A stretch of DNA of 9,233 nt, from contig CAMZKQ010000156.1 of NCBI GenBank assembly GCA_947311265.1, forward strand, positions 1 through 9,233, given 5' to 3'. Made by a program: the position numbers and the translations under genes. Under the pieces are notes generated by a model, which was not told the DNA's origin, ran no database searches, and saw nothing but the letters and a program-made list of their open reading frames with translations. The DNA comes from an uncultured Chlorobiota bacterium (GTDB lineage Bacteria; Bacteroidota; Bacteroidia; Bacteroidales; JAADGE01). Shown here in pieces: positions 1-7,443 of the stretch (positions within the stretch are counted from its first letter, which is position 1; each line of letters starts with the position of its first letter).

Positions 1-141
1 CATATTCATTTTAAATGTACAGGTTGTGGTATAATTTTTTGTATTGAAGTAGATAAATTCCCTTTAATAAATTTACCAAAATATAAAATTGAACAATTAG
101 AAATTCAGGCTACAGGTTTATGCCAAAGTTGTAATATTTGA
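1..141 (+). CDS. Fur-family transcriptional regulator, C-terminal fragment (gene starts upstream of window)
   Basis: An open frame of 46 codons enters from the left edge and stops with TGA at 139-141. It begins HIHFKCTGCG and ends GLCQSCNI. This matches the dimerisation/metal-binding end of Fur-family repressors: an H-x-H-F-x-C-x-x-C-G segment, an acidic/hydrophobic stretch with a conserved Pro, then a terminal G-x-C-x-x-C. The two CxxC pairs (Cys6/Cys9 and Cys41/Cys44 of the visible part) would form the structural zinc site known in many Fur, Zur and PerR proteins. The DNA-binding winged helix lies outside the window, so the metal or peroxide specificity cannot be judged. It is on the same strand as aroC but separated from it by 320 bases, so co-transcription is not obvious. 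Confidence 0.85.
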   Translation, partial: HIHFKCTGCGIIFCIEVDKFPLINLPKYKIEQLEIQATGLCQSCNI

Positions 142-461
142 TTGCTCTGCATTCTTTCATTTCCCCCAATTGGCACTAATGCCAAGCCGCCTATAAGCCC
201 AGTTTTACCAAAAAACAAACAAGAATACAACTCGGAATACTTAATGATACAATCCAAACCAAACTATTTACAAGCGTATCAAACTAGGCTAAAAAAGTTA
301 AAAAAACAAAGCCTACAATACACAGTATAATTACTCCCCCAAAAGTTTGGATAAAAAACAAGTTAGAAATTTATTGATTAAAAGAAAAAACTAACTTTGC
401 CAAATATCCAAGCCTATTAACTTATTACACTCGGCTATTTAAAAACAAAAAGCACAAGAAT
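142..461. other. Intergenic region, Fur-family gene to aroC
   Basis: This 320-base stretch is AT-rich and I find no convincing gene. A 62-codon frame with a TTG start at 142 is of low complexity (Lys, Gln, Tyr, Pro) and resembles nothing I know. A small perfect hairpin, TTGGCA-ctaa-TGCCAA, lies at 170-185, 29 bases after the Fur-family stop codon. It has no T-run behind it, so it is at best a weak terminator. The right-hand part contains the candidate aroC promoter. Confidence 0.6.
374..399 (+). promoter_or_regulatory. Candidate Bacteroidota-type promoter for aroC
   Basis: TAACTTTG at 392-399 is an exact match to the Bacteroidota -7 consensus TAnnTTTG. A TTG at 374-376 could serve as the -33 element, but the 15-base gap is shorter than the usual 19-21, so only the -7 element is well supported. 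Transcription would start near 406, giving a leader of about 55 bases before the aroC ATG at 462. Confidence 0.4.
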
Positions 462-1445
462 ATGAATACATTTGGAAAAAATTTTAGACTATCAATTTTT
501 GGAGAATCACACGGGAAAAGCGTTGGGGTAACCATAGACGGCTGTCCGCCAGGCATTTCGCTATGCGAAAATGATTTTTTAGCCGACCTAGCCCGCAGAA
601 AAAGTGGAGCAAAAGGAACAACACCACGAACCGAAAGCGATTTACCAGCAATAATTAGCGGTACTTTCAACAAAAAAACCACAGGTGCTCCCATTACAAT
701 TCTATTTAAAAACACAAACACCCGCTCGAAAGATTACAGTAATTTGGTTAAAATCCCACGTCCCGGGCATGCTGACTATACAGGAAAAGTAAAGTATAAT
801 GGTTTTAATGACTATCGTGGCGGTGGGCATTTTTCAGGACGCTTAACCCTAGCCATTGTAGCGGCAGGAGTGGTGGCAAAAAAAATAAGTAGTGCCATGT
901 CCTTTTCGGCAAAGCTTATAGAGGCAGGAGGCGAGCAGGATATTGAGCAAGCAATAAATGATGCTATTAAAAATCAAGACTCTATTGGTGGGATAGTCCA
1001 GTGTCAAATTTCGGGCGTTCCCGTGGGCTTAGGAGAGCCATTTTTTGATGCCGCAGAAGCGGTTATTTCGCACTTGGTATTTGCTATACCAGCCATTCGT
1101 GGGGTAGAGTTTGGCTCGGGTTTTTCGTCTGTAAAGATGACAGGTTCTGAGCATAACGACAATATAATTTCGGCATCTGGTACTACAGAATCAAATAATG
1201 CCGGAGGCATTAATGGCGGTATTACTAATGGCAATAACATTGTATTTAGGGCGGCAGTAAAACCCACATCGAGCATTTCAAAAGCTCAAACCACTTACGA
1301 TTTTGAGCATCAAAAACTAACCGATTTAATTATTCATGGGCGGCACGATTTGTGCATTGCACTACGAGTTCCTCCTGTAATAGAGGCCGCTGCGGCTATC
1401 GCCATTACAGATTTATTGCTCACTGCAAAAACAACGAAATATTAA
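462..1445 (+). CDS. aroC: Chorismate synthase
   Basis: Catalyses the last step of the shikimate pathway: reduced-FMN-dependent 1,4-elimination of phosphate from 5-enolpyruvylshikimate 3-phosphate to give chorismate, the precursor of aromatic amino acids, folate and quinones. It is a cytoplasmic enzyme. The family landmarks are present in order: GESHG at residues 14-18 with catalytic-type His17; the basic RRKSG segment near 45-49; RPGHAD at 100-105 with conserved His103; GGGHFSGRLT at 120-129; DSIGG at 173-177; GLGEPFFD at 189-196; GSEHND at 228-233; NAGGINGGITNG at 246-257; KPTSS; and GRHDLC at 293-298 with Asp296. The ATG at 462 gives the classic N-terminus just ahead of FRLSIFGESHG. At 327 residues it is compact compared with the roughly 350-390 usual for the family. 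The shortening lies mainly between AKK (139-141) and DSIGG. The protein is otherwise intact and I am confident of the assignment. Confidence 0.95.
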   Translation: MNTFGKNFRLSIFGESHGKSVGVTIDGCPPGISLCENDFLADLARRKSGAKGTTPRTESDLPAIISGTFNKKTTGAPITILFKNTNTRSKDYSNLVKIPRPGHADYTGKVKYNGFNDYRGGGHFSGRLTLAIVAAGVVAKKISSAMSFSAKLIEAGGEQDIEQAINDAIKNQDSIGGIVQCQISGVPVGLGEPFFDAAEAVISHLVFAIPAIRGVEFGSGFSSVKMTGSEHNDNIISASGTTESNNAGGINGGITNGNNIVFRAAVKPTSSISKAQTTYDFEHQKLTDLIIHGRHDLCIALRVPPVIEAAAAIAITDLLLTAKTTKY

Positions 1446-1474
1446 GTACAATTAGCCAATGTAATTGCCCTATC

Positions 1475-1504
1475 TTGCGTTACGGCTTTGAGCCCACAAC
1501 GCAA
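1475..1504. other. Nested inverted repeat (hairpin) between aroC and the OmpA-like gene
   Basis: A perfect 7-base outer stem TTGCGTT/AACGCAA (1475-1481 with 1498-1504) encloses an inner stem GGCT/AGCC (1484-1487 with 1491-1494) around a TTG loop. The two stems are separated by small bulges (AC and CAC). It starts 29 bases after the aroC stop. No T-run follows on the + strand, so it is not a classical intrinsic terminator. It could be an RNA 3'-end stabiliser, a weak terminator or an operator-like site. Confidence 0.4.
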
Positions 1505-1622
1505 AATAGACTTGCCAAAACATACAGTTTCAATAGTTTATACGTTTTATTGGTAGCCCAGCAGTTATCAAATACGGCTGTGCAATACTATAAAATAGAG
1601 GCTTATCAATAACTATACAACA

Positions 1623-3578
1623 ATGAAAAAATCAATTTTTATTATTTTCGCACTCCTTTTTTCATTATTTGCTACTGCCCAGCAATATTCTACCACATCG
1701 AAAAAAGCCATAAAGCGATTTAAAAAAGCCTTAAATTACTACCAAAGTTACCATTACCCAGAAGCCATAGAATATGCCAATAAAGCACTAAAATCCGACA
1801 AAAAATTTGTAGAAGTTTACTACCTCCTCTCCGATATTTATTCTAAAACCAATGCCATAGACCAACGCATTTTAGTACTAAAAAAAGCCCTCGAAATAGC
1901 CCCTGAAAAAAATAGCTTTGTCTATTTAAAGCTCTCTCGTTCAGAGCTTTATCAAGGGCTATACGCCAATGCCGAAAAACATATTTTAGAATTTGAAAAG
2001 CAAAATAGAAGGGCAGAATACAAGCCCGAAATTAAGGATATAAAAGAAAGGTGTAAATTTGCACTACATGCAATAGCCCACCCACTGCCCTTCGAGCCAC
2101 AAAATTGCGGTGCAAATATCAATACCGAAAACGATGAATACCAGCCCTCGCTAAGTGCCGATGAACAAACTTTCGTATTTACAACAGGCGTTCCCCTGCC
2201 GGGGAAATTAAAAGTAGAAAGTATTTTTGATACCCAAGAAGACTTTTTTATTTCTAAAAGAACAAAAAATAAAGATTGGCAAAAAGCAAAAAATGTTGGA
2301 AAACCAATAAATACCAACCGAAACGAAGGGGCACAATCCATCTCGGCAGACGGCAATTTACTCTTTTTTACCGCCTGCGAAGACCGTTCCAAATATAACC
2401 CACACGGCAAGTGCTACGGGAGGTGCGATATTTACTTTTCAGAGAAACTGCCTAATGGAAAATGGACAACACCCAAAAATGTAGGCCCCGAAATAAACAC
2501 AACTCACAGAGAAACACAGCCCTCCATATCTGCCAACGGCAGAACCCTATACTTCGTGTCGCAACGTCCAGGTGGACAAGGAGGCTCAGATATTTGGTAC
2601 TCCGAAAAACAAGACAATGGAAAATGGGGCAAGCCTAAAAATGTGGGCAATAAAATTAATACAGAAAAAAATGAACAATACCCCTTTATCCATTTAGACG
2701 GCAAAACCCTTTACTTTGCCTCCCAAGGGCATATTGGTATGGGTAAATACGACTTATTTATCAGCCGGAAAACAGAAAAAGGACAATGGGGAGAGCCGAA
2801 AAACTTGGGCTACCCGCTCAACAATAAAAACGAGCAAGGCAGTATGGTAGTTAATGCAGCTGGCACAAAAGCCTATTACTCCTCTTGGCAAGACGGCGGT
2901 TTTGGGCGGCTCGATTTATACGAATTTCAACTCGATAAAAGCATACGCCCCAAGCCTGTAACCTTTGTAAAAGGAAAAGTTTACAATGCAGAAACACGCC
3001 ACCCAATTGCCGCAAAGTATGAACTAAAAGTACTAGAAACCAATGAATTAATAGCAAAATCGACCGCTTCCAAAGCCAATGGTAGTTTTTTTATTACCCT
3101 CCCTGCTGGCAATACCTATGCCCTTAGTATAGCCCATAAAGGCTACCTTTTTTATTCCGCCAATTTTACACTAGAGAACCCAGCAGACTCCCTAAAAGAG
3201 TATTACCTAGAAGCCCCACTACAACCCATAAAATACGGCAATAAAACCATTCTTAAAAATGTATTTTTTGCAACTAACTCCTATACACTAAAAAAAACAT
3301 CAAATACAGAACTTGATAAATTAGTTGAATTTATGACCCAAAATAAGAACGTAAAAATAGAACTTGGCGGGCATACTGATAACAAAGGCAGTAAAAAACA
3401 CAATAGTAAACTGTCCGAAAATAGGGCTAAAGCCGTTCGCAACTACCTCATAAAAGCAGGTATTGCAAGCTCCCGCATGACCTACAAAGGCTATGCAGAT
3501 AGCCTGCCAATTGACGATAACAACACAGCCACTGGCAGAGCAAACAACCGCCGCACCGAATTTATGATTATAAAATAA
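1623..3578 (+). CDS. Exported TPR / PD40 propeller / OmpA-C domain protein (PorE-like architecture)
   Basis: A 651-residue envelope protein. Residues 1-20 form a clear signal peptide (MKKS, hydrophobic core, FATAQ) with no lipobox Cys, so signal peptidase I cleavage near 19-21 is expected. Residues about 25-150 are helical TPR-like repeats. Residues about 160-435 hold five PD40/WD40-like propeller modules of the pattern K-N-V/L-G-x-x-I/L-N ... S-A-D/N-G-x-x-L-Y-F ... D-I/L-Y/F. Residues about 446-530 look like a carboxypeptidase-regulatory-like beta domain (VKGKVYNAET, followed by GSFFITLPAG). Residues about 545-651 are an OmpA C-terminal peptidoglycan-binding domain with GGHTDNKGS and LSENRA; Asp586 and Arg601 are the expected diaminopimelate contacts. 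The protein would sit in the periplasm, anchored to peptidoglycan. This domain order is that of PorE of the type IX secretion system, but many Bacteroidota paralogues share it, so the exact role is not established. Confidence 0.88.
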   Translation: MKKSIFIIFALLFSLFATAQQYSTTSKKAIKRFKKALNYYQSYHYPEAIEYANKALKSDKKFVEVYYLLSDIYSKTNAIDQRILVLKKALEIAPEKNSFVYLKLSRSELYQGLYANAEKHILEFEKQNRRAEYKPEIKDIKERCKFALHAIAHPLPFEPQNCGANINTENDEYQPSLSADEQTFVFTTGVPLPGKLKVESIFDTQEDFFISKRTKNKDWQKAKNVGKPINTNRNEGAQSISADGNLLFFTACEDRSKYNPHGKCYGRCDIYFSEKLPNGKWTTPKNVGPEINTTHRETQPSISANGRTLYFVSQRPGGQGGSDIWYSEKQDNGKWGKPKNVGNKINTEKNEQYPFIHLDGKTLYFASQGHIGMGKYDLFISRKTEKGQWGEPKNLGYPLNNKNEQGSMVVNAAGTKAYYSSWQDGGFGRLDLYEFQLDKSIRPKPVTFVKGKVYNAETRHPIAAKYELKVLETNELIAKSTASKANGSFFITLPAGNTYALSIAHKGYLFYSANFTLENPADSLKEYYLEAPLQPIKYGNKTILKNVFFATNSYTLKKTSNTELDKLVEFMTQNKNVKIELGGHTDNKGSKKHNSKLSENRAKAVRNYLIKAGIASSRMTYKGYADSLPIDDNNTATGRANNRRTEFMIIK

Positions 3579-3643
3579 AAGGCTTTTTTATCTCACATCT
3601 CCTCCTTAGTTATTTTTTTAATCTGTAATAAATAAAAAAATAG

Positions 3644-3673
3644 TGTGATTTATTAATGATTTTTTTAAATTTG
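3644..3673 (+). promoter_or_regulatory. Candidate Bacteroidota-type promoter for the DUF349 gene
   Basis: TAAATTTG at 3666-3673 matches the -7 consensus TAnnTTTG exactly. TGTG at 3644-3647, 18 bases upstream, is one mismatch from the TTTG -33 element. The predicted start point near 3680 would leave a leader of about 80 bases before the ATG at 3763. Upstream, just after the OmpA-like gene, an A/T-only hairpin (3575-3580 with 3586-3591) runs into a T-run and could be a weak terminator. Confidence 0.5.
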
Positions 3674-3762
3674 CAGTTCGTAAATAGAAAAATTAATTAA
3701 TCTAATGAAAACTTGGTAATTTATTGTGTAGTAACCTAAAACACAATAAATTAGAACCAAAA

Positions 3763-6003
3763 ATGCCACGTAAAATTATTGTTATGGAAGACAAAAATCT
3801 ATCGAACTCTGAAGAATTGAATAGCAATTCTGAAAATGTATCCACCGAAAACATCACTACTGTGCAAGAAAAAGAACCCAAATTGAGTGCTGCTGATTTG
3901 CTTTTGCAAAAAATTGCAAATAAAAAAGCAGACCTCACCCAAGCAGAAGAAACAGTAAAAACCAAAGCAACGGAAAAAGAAGTAGTTGCAGAAGTTATAC
4001 TAGAAAATACTGCTAATGAGCCAGTTGCAGAAACTGTTAAGGCAGCCGTTGAAGAGAACACTTCAAATACCACCGAAGAAGAAGCACCGCAAAATCAAAT
4101 CCCAAAGGAGACAAGCACAGTGCCTAACGACAATAAAGCTGAGGCAATAGTAAGCGAGCCTGCGGAAGAAAAAGCTAAAGAAATTGAAGAAAAAATACCT
4201 GATTATAGCCTATTTACTAGGGAAGCACTAACCGAAGCACTTAACGATTTAGTCGAAAAAGAAGAAGTAAATAAAATAAAAGACCAAGTTGAAATTATCA
4301 AAAGTAATTTTTATCAAAAACTAAAAAACGAAGTTCAGGAGCTTAAAGATAAATTTGAAGCCGACCACAAAAGCGACGACGATGACGAAGAAAAACCAGT
4401 ATTTGAAAAAGCAGAAGACCTATTAGAAGCTACTTTTAAAAGCATTTTAAAAAAATACAGAGCGAAAAAAAGTGAGTATGCAGCAAAATTTGAAAAAATG
4501 AAAGCTGAAAACTTACAAGCAAAATACAAAATAATAGAAGAACTAAAAGACCTAATTAACAAGCCTGAAGCCTTTAACGATACCTACAACGAATTTAAAG
4601 AGCTACAAAAAAAGTGGAGAGAAGTAGGCCTAGTACCCCAAAACGAAGTGCGTAAACTTTGGGATAATTATAACTACCATGTTGAAAATTTTTACAACTA
4701 TATAAAAATTAACAAAGAACTTCGGGATTTAGACTTGAAAAAGAACATGAAAGTCAAAATCCAGCTTTGCGAGAGTGCCGAAAAACTAATGCTTGAGCCA
4801 CTTGTTGTAAAGGCCTTTAAAAGCCTACAAGATTTACACGACCTATGGCGTGCCGCAGGCCCTGTGCCAAGAGATAAAAAAGACGAACTTTGGGATAGGT
4901 TCCGTGCAGCAACAGTGTATATTAACAAAAGACATCAAGACCACTTCGAGGCACTAAAAGGAGAGCAAGAGCAAAACCTGAAAGCCAAAGAACTCCTCTG
5001 CGAAAAAGCAGAAGAGTATGCCGAAGAAAAACCAGAATCCCATAAAGCATGGAAAGTAGTAGGTGATAATATTATCGAGCTGCAAAAAATGTGGAAAGGC
5101 ATTGGCTATGCCCCAAAAAAGCATAACCAAGAAATCTACTTACGATTTAGAGCCGCTTGCGATAAAGTATTCTCTAAAAAAAGAGAATTTTACAAACAAG
5201 AAAATACCGTTCGAGAAAATAATATGCAGCTAAAAAACGATTTATGCGTACAGGCAGAAAGCCTAATGGAAAGCCAAGAGTGGAAAAAAACAACCGAAAT
5301 TTATAAAACCTTACAGCAAGATTGGAAAAAAATCGGGCAAGTTGCCCGAAAAGACTCCGAAGCAGTTTGGCAAAGGTTCCGCAAGGCTTGCAATACTTTC
5401 TTCGATGCCAAATCTGCCTTTTTCAAATCCCGACACACAAGTGAGGAAACTAACCTTAACCTGAAAAAAGAATTAATTGAGGAAATCAATAATTTTGAAC
5501 CCGAAGATATGGGCAAAGGGGATATGGAAAAATTGAAAGATTTACAAAACCGCTGGTCTGAAATTGGATTTGTCCCTTTTAAAGTAAAAGATGAAATCTA
5601 TTCAGAATACAGAGAAGCCATTGACGCACAGTTCAGTAAACTACGTTCTGGGGGGCAGCAGCGAGAAAACCATAATTTTAAACAGCGGGTTAAAAACATG
5701 AAGGGCAGTAACCGAGGTGCTAATGTCTATTCTTCTGAAATTGATAAATTAAGAACTAAAATAGAAACCACAAAATCAGAAATTTCGCAACTTGAAAACA
5801 ACTTAGGCTTTTTTGCAAATTCTAAAAATGCAGACTCTATGATTCAAGGTTTCAAAGACAAAATAGCTAAACTACAAGCACAGGCAGAGCAATTTAACAA
5901 ACAAATCATTGAAATAAAAGTAGCACAGCGTGCCGAAAAACTTGAAAAAGAAAAACAAGACCAAGAAGTTAATGCTGAAAAAAATGAAGAAAAAGCAGAC
6001 TAA
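3763..6003 (+). CDS. DUF349 repeat protein, acidic, coiled-coil rich
   Basis: About 746 residues from the ATG at 3763. That start has an A-rich upstream stretch (AGAACCAAAA), as favoured in Bacteroidota; an alternative ATG at 3784 gives a protein 7 residues shorter. There is no signal peptide or membrane segment, so it is cytoplasmic. Residues 1 to about 145 are low-complexity, rich in Glu, Ala, Lys, Thr and Asn, and probably disordered. Residues about 150-270 are charged and helical, with a DDDDEE patch. Then come five DUF349 units with a W-x-x-[IVA]-G-x-[VA]-[PA] signature: WREVGLVP, WRAAGPVP, WKGIGYAP, WKKIGQVA and WSEIGFVP, at about 285, 362, 444, 520 and 598. They are spaced 76-82 residues apart and each is followed by a helical W/Y-x-x-[FY]-R-x-A segment. 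The last roughly 85 residues are a coiled coil ending in a Lys/Glu-rich tail. The biochemical role of DUF349 is not established to my knowledge. It appears to be a stand-alone transcription unit, with its own promoter and a strong terminator behind it. Confidence 0.85.
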   Translation: MPRKIIVMEDKNLSNSEELNSNSENVSTENITTVQEKEPKLSAADLLLQKIANKKADLTQAEETVKTKATEKEVVAEVILENTANEPVAETVKAAVEENTSNTTEEEAPQNQIPKETSTVPNDNKAEAIVSEPAEEKAKEIEEKIPDYSLFTREALTEALNDLVEKEEVNKIKDQVEIIKSNFYQKLKNEVQELKDKFEADHKSDDDDEEKPVFEKAEDLLEATFKSILKKYRAKKSEYAAKFEKMKAENLQAKYKIIEELKDLINKPEAFNDTYNEFKELQKKWREVGLVPQNEVRKLWDNYNYHVENFYNYIKINKELRDLDLKKNMKVKIQLCESAEKLMLEPLVVKAFKSLQDLHDLWRAAGPVPRDKKDELWDRFRAATVYINKRHQDHFEALKGEQEQNLKAKELLCEKAEEYAEEKPESHKAWKVVGDNIIELQKMWKGIGYAPKKHNQEIYLRFRAACDKVFSKKREFYKQENTVRENNMQLKNDLCVQAESLMESQEWKKTTEIYKTLQQDWKKIGQVARKDSEAVWQRFRKACNTFFDAKSAFFKSRHTSEETNLNLKKELIEEINNFEPEDMGKGDMEKLKDLQNRWSEIGFVPFKVKDEIYSEYREAIDAQFSKLRSGGQQRENHNFKQRVKNMKGSNRGANVYSSEIDKLRTKIETTKSEISQLENNLGFFANSKNADSMIQGFKDKIAKLQAQAEQFNKQIIEIKVAQRAEKLEKEKQDQEVNAEKNEEKAD

Positions 6004-6037
6004 ATTAAAACTGCTAAACAGTTAAATTGGCAAAGTA

Positions 6038-6072
6038 AAAATTGGCTCAATAGTAAATATTGAGCCAATTTT
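6038..6072 (+). terminator. Strong intrinsic terminator between the DUF349 gene and pyrG
   Basis: A perfect 15-base-pair stem, 6038-6052 pairing with 6058-6072, closes a GTAAA loop (6053-6057). The core is TTGGCTCAATA/TATTGAGCCAA. The 3' arm ends in TTTT followed by ATTTATAA. The 5' side is preceded by an A-run, so the structure could also terminate on the opposite strand. It begins 34 bases after the DUF349 stop codon and ends only 33 bases before the pyrG start codon. That leaves little room for a separate pyrG promoter downstream. Confidence 0.8.
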
Positions 6073-6105
6073 ATTTATAAAATATTCACCCATAAAACTA
6101 GAGCT

Positions 6106-7443
6106 TTGTTATCAACAAAATATATTTTCGTAACAGGCGGCGTAGCATCGTCGCTAGGCAAAGGAATAATAGCATCATCGCTAGCTAAATTACTGCAAGC
6201 CCGGGGCTACAAAGTTACCATACAAAAACTAGACCCCTATATAAATGTGGACCCCGGCACGCTAAACCCCTATGAACACGGGGAATGTTATGTAACCAAC
6301 GACGGTACAGAAACCGATTTAGACTTGGGGCATTACGAGCGGTTTTTAAACTCCCCTACTTCCGTGGAAAACAATGTAACAACAGGCAAAATATATCAGC
6401 AAGTAATTGATAAAGAGCGGCGTGGCGATTATTTGGGCAAAACAGTACAGATAATCCCACACATTACCGATGAAATAAAACGCCGCATAAAAATACTAGG
6501 GAAAAAGTACGACTACGACTTTGTAATTACAGAAATTGGCGGAACAGTAGGCGATATCGAATCCTTACCCTACATAGAAGCCGTCCGGCAATTCCGCTGG
6601 GAAGACCTAGAAAGCATGGTGGTACACCTCACATACGTCCCATTCTTAGCCGCCTCTGGCGAGCTAAAAACAAAGCCAACACAACATTCTGTAAAGCTAC
6701 TTTTAGAAAACGGCGTACAACCAGATGTACTGGTTTTAAGAACAGAGCACAGCCTTTCGCAAGCCATTAGAAATAAAGTAGCTCGCTTTTGCAATGTGCC
6801 ACAAAACTCTGTAATAGAGTCCATTGATGTGCCAACAATTTACGAAGTACCACTCAGAATGCAAACCGAAGGGCTAGACAAAGCTGTACTCACAAAATTT
6901 AATTTGGCGTATGAGCCAAAACCAGATTTAGATAAATGGAAGCTATTTTTGGATAAATTGCACCACCCAAAAGCCGAAATTAAAATTGCCCTTGTCGGGA
7001 AATATACCGAGTTGCCAGACGCTTATAAATCTATAACAGAGTCCTTTATACATGCAGGTGTAGCCAATTCTTGCAAAGTAAAACTTAAATTTATCAACTC
7101 GGAAAATATAACCCAAGCAACTACCAAAGCCATTTTATCTCCCTTTGCAGGGATATTAGTTGCCCCAGGTTTTGGGCATCGGGGTATAGAGGGCAAATTA
7201 GAAGCCGTTCGCTATGCCCGAGAAAAAAATGTACCATTTTTAGGCATTTGCCTAGGCATGCAGTGTGCAGTAATCGAATTTGCTCGCAACGTACTACAAT
7301 TAGAAAATGCCAACTCCGCAGAAATGCACCGCAATACCCCCCACCCAGTAATCGACCTGATGGAAGAGCAAAAAACAATTACAGATTTAGGCGGCACCAT
7401 CCGGCTAGGGGGCATACCCCTGCACTTTAAAAGCAGGCAGTAA
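6106..7443 (+). CDS. pyrG: CTP synthase, N-terminal 445 codons (frame interrupted near 7432)
   Basis: CTP synthase makes CTP from UTP, ATP and glutamine. The synthetase domain occupies residues 1 to about 270: P-loop GGVASSLGKGI (11-21), KLDPYINVDPGT, NPYEHGECYV, DLDLGHYERF, and EIGGTVGDIESLP for the nucleotide and Mg sites. The class I glutamine amidotransferase domain begins near 290 with ALVGKYTELPDAYKS and includes the oxyanion/nucleophile loop GICLGMQ with Cys382. The start is taken as TTG at 6106 because it places the N-terminus immediately before TKYIFVTGG, as in the family. The nearest upstream stop in frame is at 6061-6063 and there is no ATG in between. Frame 0 ends in KSRQ and TAA at 7441-7443, before the His-Glu pair of the glutaminase triad. 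The missing end follows in the +1 frame (next entry). As read, this product would lack glutamine-dependent activity. The sequence is otherwise intact and well conserved. Confidence 0.93.
   Translation: MLSTKYIFVTGGVASSLGKGIIASSLAKLLQARGYKVTIQKLDPYINVDPGTLNPYEHGECYVTNDGTETDLDLGHYERFLNSPTSVENNVTTGKIYQQVIDKERRGDYLGKTVQIIPHITDEIKRRIKILGKKYDYDFVITEIGGTVGDIESLPYIEAVRQFRWEDLESMVVHLTYVPFLAASGELKTKPTQHSVKLLLENGVQPDVLVLRTEHSLSQAIRNKVARFCNVPQNSVIESIDVPTIYEVPLRMQTEGLDKAVLTKFNLAYEPKPDLDKWKLFLDKLHHPKAEIKIALVGKYTELPDAYKSITESFIHAGVANSCKVKLKFINSENITQATTKAILSPFAGILVAPGFGHRGIEGKLEAVRYAREKNVPFLGICLGMQCAVIEFARNVLQLENANSAEMHRNTPHPVIDLMEEQKTITDLGGTIRLGGIPLHFKSRQ

Noticed and set aside
142..330. 62-codon + strand frame after the Fur-family gene, starting at TTG
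   Set aside because: TTG start, low-complexity composition, no recognisable motif; it begins directly after the preceding stop codon in AT-rich intergenic DNA.
341..352. CCAAAAGTTTGG as an operator palindrome near the Fur-family gene
   Set aside because: Not a true palindrome (only CCAAA/TTTGG around AG), too short, and unlike the 19-base Fur box pattern.
1352..1612. 86-codon + strand frame overlapping the end of aroC
   Set aside because: Its first third lies out of frame inside conserved aroC sequence and the rest covers a gap with a hairpin. No family resemblance, so it is most likely a chance frame.
1952..2410. 152-codon minus-strand frame inside the OmpA-like gene
   Set aside because: Antisense to well-supported TPR/PD40 coding sequence; Ser/Phe/Leu-rich translation typical of the complement of Lys/Glu-rich codons.
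3724..3762. TTG at 3724 as the start of the DUF349 protein
   Set aside because: ATG codons at 3763 and 3784 are better starts, and the 13 extra residues are not family-like.
7429..7432. Programmed transcriptional slippage on the A-run as the explanation of the pyrG frame change
   Set aside because: Only four A's; known slippage sites usually need about eight or more. An indel error or true mutation is simpler.
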